Shown piece by piece: positions 1-9,452 of a DNA stretch of 64,000 nt (position 1 is its first letter; each line of letters opens with the position of its first letter). Position numbers and translations under genes: made by a program. A model generated the notes under the pieces. It saw only the letters and a program-made list of their open reading frames with translations, was not told the DNA's origin and searched no databases. The DNA comes from JBMOGA01 sp049318625 (GTDB lineage Bacteria; Pseudomonadota; Alphaproteobacteria; Rhizobiales; Hyphomicrobiaceae): assembly GCA_049318625.1 (NCBI GenBank), contig JBMOGA010000004.1, forward strand, positions 62,001-126,000, read 5' to 3'.

Positions 1-816
1 ACCGGCCCGTGGGCGGAACAGGGCGGCTTCGACCTTGTCGCCCAGGGCATGTCGGGACTCATGTCGATCACCGGCGAAGGTCCCGGCCGCCCGCCGGTCA
101 AGGTCGGCGCACCGGTCACCGACATCACCGCCGGCATTCTGGCGGCCATGGGCGTGGCCGCGGCCTACGCGCACAAGCTCAAGACCGGCCAGGGCCAGCG
201 GGTCGACACCTCCCTGCTGGAGGCCGGCATCGTCCATACCTACTGGCAGTCGGCCATCGCCTTCGCGACGGGCGTGGCCCCGGGCCCACTCGGCTCGGCC
301 CACCCGTTGAGCGCACCCTACCAGGCGTTCGAAACCAGCGACGGCTGGATCAACCTCGGCGCCTCCAACCAGAAGATCTGGCAACAGTTCGTCGCTGTCC
401 TCGGCGCGCCGCAACTCGCCGAGGACCCACGCTTCCGCACCAACGCCGACCGCATGGGCCACCTGCCGGATCTCGTCGCGGCGCTGACCCCCTATTTCAA
501 GACGCGCACCACCGCCGAATGGCTGGCGATCCTCGAACAGGCGGGCGTGCCGGCGGGCCCCGTCCTCTCGGTCACCGAGATGCACGCCCATCCGCAGACC
601 ATCGCCCGCAACATGGTGCCCGAGGTGACCCATCCGGTGGCCGGCACCGTAAAGACCATCGGGCTGCCCGTTAAATTCTCCGCAACCCCAGGTGCGGTGA
701 CCCGGCCCGGGCCTCTGTTCGGTCAGCACACCCGTGAGGTGCTGGCCGAGGCGGGGCTCACCGCGGACGAGATCGAGGCTCTGATCGCGAGCGGGGCCGT
801 CAAGTCCACGTCATGA
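1..816 (+). CDS. CaiB/BaiF family (class III) CoA-transferase, 5' truncated
   Basis: The reading frame is open from the first base, so the N-terminal part, including the nucleotide-binding half, lies outside the window. The visible 271 residues begin just before the family signature GFDLVAQGMSG. The Asp in GFD corresponds to the catalytic aspartate that forms the acyl-aspartyl intermediate in formyl-CoA transferase relatives. Further family features are RVDTSLLEAG and the C-terminal PAGPVLSV and FGQHTREVL segments. Such enzymes move CoA between an acyl-CoA and a carboxylic acid in the cytoplasm. The substrate cannot be read from the sequence. The gene ends 40 bp before malate synthase on the same strand. 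Confidence 0.9.
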   Translation, partial: TGPWAEQGGFDLVAQGMSGLMSITGEGPGRPPVKVGAPVTDITAGILAAMGVAAAYAHKLKTGQGQRVDTSLLEAGIVHTYWQSAIAFATGVAPGPLGSAHPLSAPYQAFETSDGWINLGASNQKIWQQFVAVLGAPQLAEDPRFRTNADRMGHLPDLVAALTPYFKTRTTAEWLAILEQAGVPAGPVLSVTEMHAHPQTIARNMVPEVTHPVAGTVKTIGLPVKFSATPGAVTRPGPLFGQHTREVLAEAGLTADEIEALIASGAVKSTS

Positions 817-856
817 AGTGACGACCAGATAAGTCGAACAACCAACGGAGATGAGC

Positions 857-3034
857 ATGTCGGATCGGGTCGGTACAGGCCAGATCGGGGTGGCCAAGGT
901 CTTGTGGGACTTCGTGAACGACGAGGCGCTGCCGGGCACCGGCATCGCGCCGGCCCGGTTCTGGGCGGGCCTCGACTCCGCCATCCACGAACTCACCCCG
1001 CGCAATCGCACCCTCCTGCAGACCCGCGATACGCTCCAGGCCCGCATCGACGCCTGGCACCGCGCCCGCAAGGGCCAGCCCTTCGACCTCCCGGCCTACA
1101 AGGCCTTCCTGACCGAAATCGGCTATCTGCTGCCGGCCGGCCAGCGCGTCACCGTCGATACCGCCAACGTCGACGACGAGATCGCCCGCCTCGCAGGCCC
1201 CCAGCTCGTCGTGCCGATCACCAATGCGCGCTACGCCTTGAACGCCGCCAACGCCCGCTGGGGCTCGCTCTACGACGCCCTCTACGGCACCGACGTCATT
1301 GCGGAGACGGACGGTGCCGGCCGCGCCGGCGCCTACAATCCCGCCCGTGGCGCCCTGGTCGTGCGCTACGTGCGTGACCTGCTCGACGAAATCGTCCCCC
1401 TCAAGAAGGGATCGCACCGCGACGCCCAGCGCTATGTCGTGGCCCATGGCGCCCTCGTCGTCACCGACAAGGACGGCAGCGAGCACGGACTGATGGACCC
1501 GCGCCACTTCGCCGGTTTCACGGGCGAGCCGTCGGCGCCCCGGTCCCTGCTGCTGCTCCACAATGGCCTGCACCTGGAAATCCTGTTCGATCGCCAGCAC
1601 CCGATCGGCAGCTCCGATCCGGCCGGCATCGCCGACGTTCAGCTCGAGTCGGCGCTGACGACGATCATGGACCTCGAGGATTCGATTGCCGCGGTCGATC
1701 CGGCCGACAAGGTCGCCGCCTACCGCAACTGGCTCGGCCTCATGACGGGCACCCTGGTCGAGACGTTCGCCAAGGGTGGCAAGCCGTTGACCCGCCGCCT
1801 CGCGGGCGACCGCGCGTACACCAAGCCGTTCGGTGGCTCCCTGACCATCCCGGGCCGCAGCCTGATGCTGGTGCGCAATGCGAGCCACTTGATGGTCGAC
1901 GAGTCCGTGCTCGACCGCGACGGACAGGCCGCACCCGAAGGCATCGTCGACGCCTTCGTCAGCGCCGCCATCGCCGTGCACGATCTGGTGGCCAGCGGAC
2001 CGCTCCGCAACAGCCGGACCGGCGCCATCTACATCGTCAAGCCGAAGATGCACGGCCCCGACGAGGTCGCGTTCGCGGGCGAGATCTTTGCCCGGGTGGA
2101 GGATACGCTCGGCCTCGCCCGCAACACGCTGAAGATGGGCATCATGGACGAGGAGCGCCGCACGACGGTGAACCTCGAGGCCTGCATCGCCGCGGCGCGC
2201 TCGCGCGTCTTTTTCATCAATACCGGCTTTCTCGACCGCACCGGCGACGAGATCCACACCTCGATGGAGGCCGGCCCGATGATCCGCAAGAACGAGATGC
2301 GGCGCACGCGGTGGATCAAGGCCTACGAGGATTGGAACGTCGACGTCGGCCTTGCCTGCGGCCTCCCCGGCCATGCCCAGATCGGCAAGGGCATGTGGGC
2401 GATGCCGGACCGCATGGCCGACATGGTCGCCCAAAAGATCGCGCATCCCATGGCCGGCGCCAACACCGCCTGGGTGCCCTCTCCCACGGCCGCGACGCTG
2501 CACGCGCTGCATTACCACAAGGTCGATGTGGCAACCCGCCAAGCGGAGCTGAAGACCCGGCCACGGGCGAGCCTCGACGACATCCTGACCATTCCGACCG
2601 CTGATCTGACGGACTGGTCGGCCGAGGAGATCCAGAACGAACTCGACAACAATGCCCAGGGCATTCTGGGCTACGTCGTGCGCTGGATCGATCAGGGCAT
2701 CGGCTGCTCGAAGGTTCCCGACATCGACAACGTAGGCCTGATGGAGGACCGTGCGACCCTGCGCATCTCCGCGCAGCACATGGCGAACTGGCTGCATCAC
2801 GCCGTCGTCACCCGCGAGCAGGTGCTCGAAACCATGAAACGGATGGCTGCCGTCGTCGACGGCCAGAATGCCACCGACCCCAAGTACCGACCGATGGCGC
2901 CCGATTATGCCAATTCGATCGCGTTCGCCGCCGCCTGCGATCTCGTCTTCAAGGGACGTGAGCAACCCAACGGCTACACCGAGCCCGTCTTGTTTGCCCG
3001 GCGCCGCGAGAAAAAAGCTCGATCGGCACGCTGA
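857..3034 (+). CDS. glcB: Malate synthase G
   Basis: This enzyme condenses glyoxylate with acetyl-CoA to malate in the glyoxylate/glycolate pathway. The protein is 725 residues, close to the usual 720-730 of the monomeric G isoform. Family segments seen include VPITNARYALNAANARWGS near residue 120, LMDPRHFAGF, IMDLEDSIAAVD near 275, TGAIYIVKPKMHGP near 395, and MGIMDEERRTTVNL near 435. An ATG lies six bases upstream at 851, but it directly abuts the GGAG ribosome site at 847-850. The ATG at 857 has proper spacing, so I chose it. The upstream gene is a CoA-transferase, so both may feed two-carbon metabolism. Confidence 0.96.
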   Translation: MSDRVGTGQIGVAKVLWDFVNDEALPGTGIAPARFWAGLDSAIHELTPRNRTLLQTRDTLQARIDAWHRARKGQPFDLPAYKAFLTEIGYLLPAGQRVTVDTANVDDEIARLAGPQLVVPITNARYALNAANARWGSLYDALYGTDVIAETDGAGRAGAYNPARGALVVRYVRDLLDEIVPLKKGSHRDAQRYVVAHGALVVTDKDGSEHGLMDPRHFAGFTGEPSAPRSLLLLHNGLHLEILFDRQHPIGSSDPAGIADVQLESALTTIMDLEDSIAAVDPADKVAAYRNWLGLMTGTLVETFAKGGKPLTRRLAGDRAYTKPFGGSLTIPGRSLMLVRNASHLMVDESVLDRDGQAAPEGIVDAFVSAAIAVHDLVASGPLRNSRTGAIYIVKPKMHGPDEVAFAGEIFARVEDTLGLARNTLKMGIMDEERRTTVNLEACIAAARSRVFFINTGFLDRTGDEIHTSMEAGPMIRKNEMRRTRWIKAYEDWNVDVGLACGLPGHAQIGKGMWAMPDRMADMVAQKIAHPMAGANTAWVPSPTAATLHALHYHKVDVATRQAELKTRPRASLDDILTIPTADLTDWSAEEIQNELDNNAQGILGYVVRWIDQGIGCSKVPDIDNVGLMEDRATLRISAQHMANWLHHAVVTREQVLETMKRMAAVVDGQNATDPKYRPMAPDYANSIAFAAACDLVFKGREQPNGYTEPVLFARRREKKARSAR

Positions 3035-3250
3035 CGAACAACCGACGACAGGCCTCAGCACCCGTCGTGCAAGCCCGGCAAAACAAAAATCAGGTCAAAA
3101 GAGGCAAAGAAAAACTGCTCCGCTCCAGAATAATGCAGTTGCCTGATTAACCTCGTCTTATACAAGCATCACGATAATTCGGGAGTTGATTTTGATCCGG
3201 TTGCATCCGCAAACGTTTTGCCGGGTCTTTTGTCCGATCGGGAGATGCAT

Positions 3251-4939
3251 ATGCTCCGCAAGGTGCGTATCGCCACATTGTCGTCCGTTTTCGCGGTCGC
3301 CGTGATCGCTGGATTCGTCGGCGCAATCGGGTCCGCCTACTACATCATCGACCGATATGACCTCGACGGGCCGGTCGCCCAGCGGATCAATCAGGGCACG
3401 GCGCTGACATCCGATGTCGTCCCCCCCGCTCTCTACATCGGCGAGGCCTTCCTCGAGGCAACGCTGATCCTGCGCGAGCCGTGGAGCGCCGAACCGCGCA
3501 AAGCGCGCCTGAAGCAGCTCGAGAAGGATTACCGCGATCGCCGCACCTTCTGGCTCGCACAGGACATCGACGCAGGCATCAGGAACGAGATCGAGACCGG
3601 CAATCATCATCCGGCGGCGTTCTTCTGGGAGGCGCTGTGGAAGCGCTTTATTCCGGCGATCGACGGCGGTGACACCGAAGCAGCGAACGATGCGTATCTG
3701 GCGCTGACCGACTCGTTCGCCAACCAGCGCGCCAAGATCGACGCGCTGGTGAAGGAAACCGAGAGCATGAACGCCCGGATCCTCAAGAACGCGAAGGACG
3801 AAAAGGCTCAGGCGATCTCGATCATGCTGGCCATCAGCGGCACGATCCTGCTGTTCGTTGCATCAACCGTCGCCGTCGTCATCTTCGGTCTCGTGCGGCC
3901 CATGGAAGGCCTTCGCCGCGCCATGCAACACTTGGCGGCCGGTAACCACGCAACCACCATTCCCTCCGCCAACCGTCACGACGAGATTGGCGACATGGCC
4001 AAGACGCTCGCCGTGTTCCGCGACAATCTCGCCGCCACGGAACGGATGCGGATCGAGCAGAAGGACGCAGAAGTGCGTCAGGCCGCGCAGCGCAAACTGG
4101 AAATGCAGCAGCTCGCCAACTCGTTCGAACAGGCCGTCGGCTCGATCGTATCGATCGTCGCCTCGGCCGCCACCGAACTTGGCCAGACCGCGGAACAATT
4201 GACCGGAACGGCGCGAACGACCAGCGATCGCTCGCAGGCCGTGGCGCAGGCTTCCGAGGAAGCGTCCCGCAACGTCATGACGGTCGCGACCGCCGCCGAG
4301 CAGCTGTCCGGCTCGATCCGCGAGATTTCCGCACAGGTCAGCAAATCGAGCAGCATGGCCAGCAAGGCCGCCAGCGACGCCGAGGCGACAACGACCCAGG
4401 TGAAGGGCCTCGCCGAAGCCGCCGAACGCATCGGCGGGATCGTCGAACTGATCAACCAGATCGCGTCGCAGACCAGCCTGCTCGCCCTCAACGCCACCAT
4501 CGAAGCCGCCCGCGCCGGTGAGGCGGGACGCGGCTTCGCCGTGGTCGCACACGAGGTGAAACAGCTCTCCGAGCGCACCGCCAAGGCGACCGAGGAGATC
4601 GCCAGCCAGATCACCGCCATCCAGGAGCGCACCCACCAGGCGGCCGGCTCGATCGACGGCATCGCCCGGATCGTGCGCGAACTCGACGCCGTTTCGGCCA
4701 GCATCGCCAGCGCCGTCGAGCAGCAGGGCGTCGCCACTCAGAACATCGCTCACAACGTCGAAGAGGCCTCCTCGGGCACCATGGACGTGACGCGCAACAT
4801 CGAGGGTGTCACCAGTGCCGCCGAGGGTGCCAGCACCGCGGCAATGCAAGTGCTCTCTTCGGCCCGCGATCTGTCCGAGCAGGCCGAGGCGCTGCGTGGC
4901 CAGGTCAACAAGTTCCTGTCGACAGTCCGCGCGGCTTGA
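3251..4939 (+). CDS. Methyl-accepting chemotaxis protein
   Basis: This is a 562-residue transmembrane chemoreceptor. It has an N-terminal membrane helix (about residues 8-28) and a periplasmic sensor of about 160 residues that looks helical. A second membrane helix follows near 190-215 (starting AISIMLAISGTILLF), then a HAMP linker and a long signalling domain. The conserved hairpin tip reads QIASQTSLLALNATIEAARA followed by GEAGRGFAVVA, where CheA and CheW dock. No C-terminal CheR/CheB tethering pentapeptide is seen. I placed the start at 3251 because GGGAG at 3240-3244 has good spacing to it; ATG 3245 and TTG 3218 are possible. No chemotaxis genes are adjacent, so it is an orphan receptor and its ligand is unknown. 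Confidence 0.95.
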   Translation: MLRKVRIATLSSVFAVAVIAGFVGAIGSAYYIIDRYDLDGPVAQRINQGTALTSDVVPPALYIGEAFLEATLILREPWSAEPRKARLKQLEKDYRDRRTFWLAQDIDAGIRNEIETGNHHPAAFFWEALWKRFIPAIDGGDTEAANDAYLALTDSFANQRAKIDALVKETESMNARILKNAKDEKAQAISIMLAISGTILLFVASTVAVVIFGLVRPMEGLRRAMQHLAAGNHATTIPSANRHDEIGDMAKTLAVFRDNLAATERMRIEQKDAEVRQAAQRKLEMQQLANSFEQAVGSIVSIVASAATELGQTAEQLTGTARTTSDRSQAVAQASEEASRNVMTVATAAEQLSGSIREISAQVSKSSSMASKAASDAEATTTQVKGLAEAAERIGGIVELINQIASQTSLLALNATIEAARAGEAGRGFAVVAHEVKQLSERTAKATEEIASQITAIQERTHQAAGSIDGIARIVRELDAVSASIASAVEQQGVATQNIAHNVEEASSGTMDVTRNIEGVTSAAEGASTAAMQVLSSARDLSEQAEALRGQVNKFLSTVRAA

Positions 4940-5050
4940 GCTGCGCGAACAACAGGTGGCACACGCCGCCCCTTCCACCGCGACGCTATGCGGCGTAGAC
5001 CTCGCCTGCCCCGGCTGTGAGCAAACGGCCAGCCGCGGAGGATGGGCCAG

Positions 5051-6343
5051 ATGCCGCAACGCTTAGACACCACGGACGCCAGCTTTGCTTCGGAGTTCGC
5101 CGCGCTTCTGGCGCACAAGCGCGAGACCTCGGAGGACGTCGACCAGGCCGTCCGCGCGATCCTTGCCGACGTCCGCACCCGCGGCGACGCCGCCCTGATC
5201 GAGCTGTCGCGGCGCTTCGACCACCTCGATCTCGAACGCCATGGGATCGCCGTCGGCGCCGACGAGGTGGATCGTGCCGTCGCCGCCTGCGACGCAGCGA
5301 CACTGGACGCCTTGACCTTCGCGCGGGATCGCATCCTCGCGCATCATCAGCGCCAGATCCCGGCCGACGATCGCTACACCGATGCCATCGGCGCCGAACT
5401 CGGCCACCGCTGGACCGCCGTGGAATCGGTCGGGTTGTACGTGCCCGGCGGCCTCGCCTCCTACCCGAGTTCCGTTCTCATGAACGCTGTTCCGGCCCAA
5501 GTCGCCGGCGTTCCCCGCATCGTCATGGTCGTGCCTAGTCCGCGCGGCGAATTGAACCCCCTGGTGCTCGCCGCCGCCCGCCTCGCCGGGGTCTCGGAGA
5601 TCTATCGCGTCGGTGGCGCCCAGGCGATCGCCGCCCTCGCCTTCGGCACCGAAACGATCAAACCAGTCGCCAAGATCGTCGGGCCGGGCAACGCCTACGT
5701 CGCGGCGGCCAAGCGGCAGGTGTTCGGCACCGTCGGCATCGACAGCATCGCCGGACCGTCCGAGGTGCTGGTCATTGCCGACAAGGACAACGACCCGGAA
5801 TGGCTGGCGGCCGACCTTCTGGCGCAGGCCGAGCACGACACCGCGGCGCAGGCCATCCTCATGACCGACGACCGCGCGCTCGCCGCTGCCGTCGAAGCGG
5901 CCGTCTCGCGCCAGCTTCAGACCTTGTCGCGCGGCAACATCGCCGGGCGCAGCTGGGCCGATTTCGGCGCGGTGATCCTGCTGCGGGCGCTGGACGAGGC
6001 CCCGCCCCTCGCCGATCAGATCGCCGCCGAGCATCTCGAGATCGCCACCGCCGACCCCGAAGCCCTGGCCGATCGTATCCGCAATGCCGGCGCCATTTTC
6101 TTGGGACGGCATACGCCCGAGGTCATCGGCGACTACGTTGGCGGGTCCAACCACGTGCTGCCCACCGCGCGCAGCGCGCGCTTCTCCTCGGGCCTCGGCG
6201 TGCTCGACTTCATGAAACGAACCTCTATCCTGAAGCTCACGCCTGCCGCACTTTCTGTCCTGGCGCCGGCTGCCATGACGCTCGCACGGGCGGAGGGCCT
6301 CGAGGCGCATCGCCGATCGGTCGAGGCCCGCCTCGAACGCTGA
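5051..6343 (+). CDS. hisD: Histidinol dehydrogenase
   Basis: This enzyme catalyses the last two steps of histidine synthesis, oxidising L-histidinol to L-histidine with NAD+ and zinc. The 430-residue protein matches the family length. Signature stretches are VGLYVPGGLASYPSSVLMNA, VGGAQAIAALAFGTETI, VGPGNAYVAAAKR, IAGPSEVLV and the zinc-site region LLAQAEHD. An ATG at 5042 directly abuts the GGAGG at 5037-5041 and could hardly be used with it. The in-frame ATG at 5051 is correctly spaced. It heads the run hisD, UPF0262, phosphatase, infA, maf, yacG that is typical of alphaproteobacteria. Confidence 0.97.
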   Translation: MPQRLDTTDASFASEFAALLAHKRETSEDVDQAVRAILADVRTRGDAALIELSRRFDHLDLERHGIAVGADEVDRAVAACDAATLDALTFARDRILAHHQRQIPADDRYTDAIGAELGHRWTAVESVGLYVPGGLASYPSSVLMNAVPAQVAGVPRIVMVVPSPRGELNPLVLAAARLAGVSEIYRVGGAQAIAALAFGTETIKPVAKIVGPGNAYVAAAKRQVFGTVGIDSIAGPSEVLVIADKDNDPEWLAADLLAQAEHDTAAQAILMTDDRALAAAVEAAVSRQLQTLSRGNIAGRSWADFGAVILLRALDEAPPLADQIAAEHLEIATADPEALADRIRNAGAIFLGRHTPEVIGDYVGGSNHVLPTARSARFSSGLGVLDFMKRTSILKLTPAALSVLAPAAMTLARAEGLEAHRRSVEARLER

Positions 6344-6384
6344 CGCCGGGCGGCGGCAACCCCGAACGACAAGAGAGAGAGGCC

Positions 6385-6879
6385 ATGTTCGAGCCCGATC
6401 CGCTACCGCCGGGACGCTCTCGCCTCGTCGAGATCACGCTCGACGAAGGCTCGATCGCGCGCGGCAACGCCAACATCGAGCACGAGCGCGAGGTGGCGAT
6501 CTTCGATCTCATCGAGCAGAACTCGTTTGCCATCGACGGACGCGACGACGGCCCCTACCGCCTGAAGGTCGCCATCGCCGACGACAAGCTCGCCCTGGTC
6601 ATCGCCAACGAAGCGGGCGAGGGCATCGTCACCCACATGCTGTCGCTGACCCCGCTGCGCAGGGTCATGAAGGACTACTTCATCGTCTGCGAGACGTACT
6701 ATCAGGCGATCCGCTCGGCGCCGCCGTCACGGATCCAGTCGATTGATATGGGGCGGCGCGGCCTACACGACGAAGGCAGTCGCATTCTGAGCGAGCGGCT
6801 GAGGGGGAAGGTGACCGTGGACCACGATACCGCGCGCCGCCTGTTCACGCTGATCTGCGCCCTGCACTGGAAAGGCTGA
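6385..6879 (+). CDS. UPF0262 family protein
   Basis: This is a conserved 164-residue alphaproteobacterial protein of unknown function. Recognisable stretches are ITLDEGSIARGNANIEHERE, IFDLIEQNSF, DGPYRLKVAIADDKL, and a C-terminal helix ending in the phrase RRLFTLICALHW. It is soluble, with no signal peptide or membrane segment. The start is preceded by the purine-rich AAGAGAGAGAGG. The frame is open far upstream, but that part is a shadow of hisD. It is almost always found between hisD and a low-molecular-weight phosphatase gene, as here. That suggests co-expression but does not reveal its job. Confidence 0.92.
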   Translation: MFEPDPLPPGRSRLVEITLDEGSIARGNANIEHEREVAIFDLIEQNSFAIDGRDDGPYRLKVAIADDKLALVIANEAGEGIVTHMLSLTPLRRVMKDYFIVCETYYQAIRSAPPSRIQSIDMGRRGLHDEGSRILSERLRGKVTVDHDTARRLFTLICALHWKG

Positions 6880-6884
6880 CGACG

Positions 6885-7343
6885 TTGCGCGGGCGGGAAG
6901 AGCTGCCGGGATCGGTGCTGTTCGCGTGCACCATGAACTCTGTGCGCTCCCCGATGGCCGCCGCGATCCTGCGCCATCTGGCCGGCCGGCGGGTCTATGT
7001 CGAGAGCGCCGGCGTGCGCGCCGGCGAGCACGACCCCTTCGTCGACACCGTGATGGAGGAGATCGGCATCGACGTGCGCCGCCATCGCCCGCGCACCATC
7101 GCCGACCTGGATGACACGTCGTTCGATCTGATCGTCACGCTGTCGCCCGAGGCCCATCACCAGGCCCTCGAACTCACCCGCACCATGGCGGTCGACGTCG
7201 AGTACTGGCCGACTTTCGACCCCTCGATGATGATCGAGACCGGCAACCGCGAGCAGGTACTGCACGCCTACCGTCAGGTCCGCGAGATGCTGTTCCGGAA
7301 GGTCAAGACCCGCTTCCGGATGGAAGGCGGCCCGACGGTCTGA
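6885..7343 (+). CDS. Low-molecular-weight protein-tyrosine-phosphatase-like protein
   Basis: A 152-residue protein with the phosphate-binding loop CTMNSVRS near residue 15, which fits the C-x5-R-S motif of low-molecular-weight tyrosine phosphatases and the related arsenate reductases. The C-terminal acid loop characteristic of the phosphatases (DP) may be the segment FDPSMM near residue 112. The likely start is TTG 6885, five bases after the UPF0262 stop, with a GGAAAGG ribosome site inside the end of that gene. A GTG at 6915 is possible but would leave almost nothing before the loop. The position between UPF0262 and infA is conserved in alphaproteobacteria; the substrate is not known. Confidence 0.88.
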   Translation: MRGREELPGSVLFACTMNSVRSPMAAAILRHLAGRRVYVESAGVRAGEHDPFVDTVMEEIGIDVRRHRPRTIADLDDTSFDLIVTLSPEAHHQALELTRTMAVDVEYWPTFDPSMMIETGNREQVLHAYRQVREMLFRKVKTRFRMEGGPTV

Positions 7344-7358
7344 CGCCGGACTAGGCCG

Positions 7359-8057
7359 TCACTCGACTTCGGCGAGCGCCCGCAACTCCTCGACGTCGCA
7401 CTCGATCTTCTGATCGTTGCGCGTGATCGCGCCGGTCTCTTCGAGGGCCGCCAGCGCCGCATTCACTTTCGGCCGCGTCGCTCCGAGCAGCAGCGCCAGC
7501 TCGCCCTGCGACATCCCGATCTCCAGCGTCGCGCGTTTCTGCTTCAACTGCGGATCGCGCTGTTGCAGCAGGCCGACCAGATAGCGGGCCAACCGGACCT
7601 CGATCCGATGCAGGGCGACCCCCTCCAACTGCTGGTCGGCGTCCCGCAGACGCGAGCACAGCAGCCGGATCACCGCATCGGCGAGCGGCGGCGTCGATGC
7701 CACCAGCCGGTTGAAGTCGACATGCGACAGGCTTGCCGCCTTGACCGGTGTCGTTGCCGTCGCAAAAGCGGTGCGCGTGCCGCCATCCAGAGCGGCAATT
7801 TCGCCGAACACCCCGCCGGGTCCTGCCATGCTGAAGGCCAATTCCCGGCCCTCCACGGTCACCACCGACAGCCGCACCTTCCCGTCCAGCACGAGAAACA
7901 CCTCGCGACCCGGATCTCCACGGGAAAAAATCACCTGCCCCGACGTAAATGTCGCCTCGCGCATGAGCCGTGCGACATCGGCGCGCTGCGCAGGGTCGAG
8001 CCCCTTGAAAAGGGGGGTTCGCGCCAGATGGTCGGCGATGACCTGCCGATCGAGCAT
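7359..8057 (-). CDS. Crp/Fnr family transcriptional regulator
   Basis: A 232-residue regulator with an N-terminal cyclic-nucleotide-binding fold and a C-terminal winged helix-turn-helix (MSQGELALLLGATRPKVNAA near residue 185). The phosphate-binding cassette reads FGEIAALDGGTRTA, keeping the Glu and Arg that contact cyclic nucleotide in CRP. There are no N-terminal Cys residues of the kind that hold the FNR iron-sulphur cluster. The frame is open upstream, but ATG 8057 begins the normal domain (MLDRQVIADHLARTPLF). The gene sits inside the hisD-infA-yacG run on the opposite strand and diverges from infA across 143 bp, so it may be autoregulated there. Its targets are unknown. Confidence 0.9.
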   Translation of the reverse strand: MLDRQVIADHLARTPLFKGLDPAQRADVARLMREATFTSGQVIFSRGDPGREVFLVLDGKVRLSVVTVEGRELAFSMAGPGGVFGEIAALDGGTRTAFATATTPVKAASLSHVDFNRLVASTPPLADAVIRLLCSRLRDADQQLEGVALHRIEVRLARYLVGLLQQRDPQLKQKRATLEIGMSQGELALLLGATRPKVNAALAALEETGAITRNDQKIECDVEELRALAEVE

Positions 8058-8200
8058 AGGACCCGCCCGCTGAGATTGGGTACGTGAGCCGTCAAGGTAG
8101 CAGATCGCGCGGGCGGCGACCACTGCGCGCCTCGGCGGGCCACTTGCTTTCCCAATCCTCCCAGAGCATTCTCCGCGCCGCATCCATAGAGAGAGGGTTT

Positions 8201-8419
8201 ATGGCCAAAGAGGAGCTCCTCGAGTTTCCGGGCGTCGTGACCGAGCTTCTGCCCAATGCCACGTTCCGGGTTAAGCTTGATAACGGGCATGAGATCATCG
8301 CGCACACGGCTGGGCGCATGCGCAAGAACCGCATTCGCGTGCTCGCCGGTGACAAGGTCCAAGTCGAGATGACGCCGTATGATCTTACCAAAGGCCGCAT
8401 CACGTATCGTTTCAAGTAG
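8201..8419 (+). CDS. infA: Translation initiation factor IF-1
   Basis: A 72-residue S1/OB-fold protein that binds the A-site of the 30S subunit during initiation. The sequence is nearly invariant in bacteria: MAKEELLEFPGVVTELLPN at the start, HTAGRMRKNRIRVL in the middle, and YDLTKGRITYRFK at the end. The start ATG at 8201 is preceded by GAGAGAGGG. The 3' end overlaps the likely start of maf by 41 bp, which would couple their translation. Confidence 0.98.
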   Translation: MAKEELLEFPGVVTELLPNATFRVKLDNGHEIIAHTAGRMRKNRIRVLAGDKVQVEMTPYDLTKGRITYRFK

Positions 8420-9125
8420 CTTGGACGCGCCGCGGCGCGACACGCTGCGCCGGGAGCTTGCACGCAGTCGGTCGTCCGGAAAGGACACCGAAGGGCAGCC
8501 GAGGCTCGTTCTGGCCAGCGCCTCGCCGCGCCGTCTGATGCTGCTGTCGCAGATCGGAATCACGCCCGACGCATTGCGCCCCTCGTCGATCGACGAGACG
8601 CCGCGCAAGGGTGAGATGCCGCGCACCCTCGTGACCAGACTCGCCCGCGCCAAAGCCGAGGCCGCGCGCGATCAGATCGCCAACGATCACGTGCTCGCCG
8701 ATTCGTTCGTGTTGGCGGCCGACACCATTGTCGCCGTGGGCCGCCGCATCCTGGTCAAGCCGCGCTTCGTCGAAGAGGCCGTCGCCTCGCTGGAGATGCT
8801 GTCCGGCCGCGCCCACCGGGTGCTGACCGGCGTCTGCCTGCTCACCCCCGACGATCGCCTCCGGATGCGGGTCGTGGAAACACGGGTGCGCTTCCGCCGG
8901 TTGTCGCGCGCCGACATGGAAGCCTACATCGCCGCGCGCGAATGGCGGGGCAAAGCCGGCGGCTACGGCATCCAGGGCGTCGCCGGCGGCTTCGTGCAGA
9001 AGCTGGTAGGCTCCTATACCAACGTGGTCGGCCTGCCCCTTGCCGAGGTCACCATGATGCTCGCCGGAGAGAACTATCCGGTCCACGCGAGCTGGGTGCA
9101 AGCGGCCGACGCGGACGCGGATTGA
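8379..9125 (+). CDS. maf: Maf family nucleotide pyrophosphatase
   Basis: Maf proteins hydrolyse non-canonical or modified nucleoside triphosphates. The family signature LVLASASPRR is at residue 44. The catalytic-acid region reads VLAADTIVAVGRRILVKP near residue 110, and the C-terminal signature GGYGIQGVAGGF with GSYTNVVGLPL is present. The start is uncertain. ATG 8379 gives 248 residues and a 41-bp overlap with infA, while TTG 8421, directly after the infA stop, gives 234. Both are longer than the common 190-215 because about 40 residues precede the first motif. The gene lies between infA and yacG, the usual alphaproteobacterial position. Confidence 0.92.
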   Translation: MILPKAASRIVSSSLDAPRRDTLRRELARSRSSGKDTEGQPRLVLASASPRRLMLLSQIGITPDALRPSSIDETPRKGEMPRTLVTRLARAKAEAARDQIANDHVLADSFVLAADTIVAVGRRILVKPRFVEEAVASLEMLSGRAHRVLTGVCLLTPDDRLRMRVVETRVRFRRLSRADMEAYIAAREWRGKAGGYGIQGVAGGFVQKLVGSYTNVVGLPLAEVTMMLAGENYPVHASWVQAADADAD

Positions 9126-9131
9126 ACGGTC

Positions 9132-9359
9132 ATGAGCGATCCGGGCAGCGCGGGGAAGGTGGGACGCTGCCCGATTTGCGGCCGGCCGACTGATCCCGGC
9201 TATCGTCCGTTCTGCACGCTGCGGTGTGCCGACGTCGACCTCTCACGCTGGCTCGGTGGCGTCTACGCGATCCCCGTCACCGGTCCGGACGACGACGAGG
9301 ACGGCGATGATACTAGGCCCGGCCGCGACCTCCCGCCGAACGGCCGCCGCGACAATTGA
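9132..9359 (+). CDS. yacG: DNA gyrase inhibitor YacG-type zinc-binding protein
   Basis: A 75-residue protein with a four-cysteine zinc site. The first pair is CPICGRP near residue 14, and the second is FCTLRCADVDLSRWL near residue 28. This matches YacG, whose E. coli member binds zinc and inhibits DNA gyrase. The acidic C-terminal tail (DDDEDGDD) is typical. It starts six bases after the maf stop and closes the cluster before the tRNA-Phe gene. Confidence 0.93.
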   Translation: MSDPGSAGKVGRCPICGRPTDPGYRPFCTLRCADVDLSRWLGGVYAIPVTGPDDDEDGDDTRPGRDLPPNGRRDN

Positions 9360-9377
9360 CGGCGGCTTGCATGGCGC

Positions 9378-9406
9378 TGGACACGCCCCGTCGTAGCCTC
9401 TATAAG
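9378..9406 (+). promoter_or_regulatory. Sigma70-type promoter of tRNA-Phe
   Basis: TGGACA at 9378-9383 and TATAAG at 9401-9406 are separated by exactly 17 bp. Each element differs from the consensus at one position. The predicted transcript start is about 40 nt upstream of the mature tRNA 5' end, leaving a short leader. Confidence 0.7.
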
Positions 9407-9452
9407 GCCCGAGCTTCTGAGACACCCCGATGCGGGCCGCTCTCGCAGGCAA

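Noticed and set aside
800..3061. A 753-codon open frame antisense to malate synthase
   Set aside because: It is a shadow of a GC-rich gene: low-complexity Arg/Gly/Ala sequence, no ribosome site, no family motif, while the opposite strand encodes a clear enzyme.
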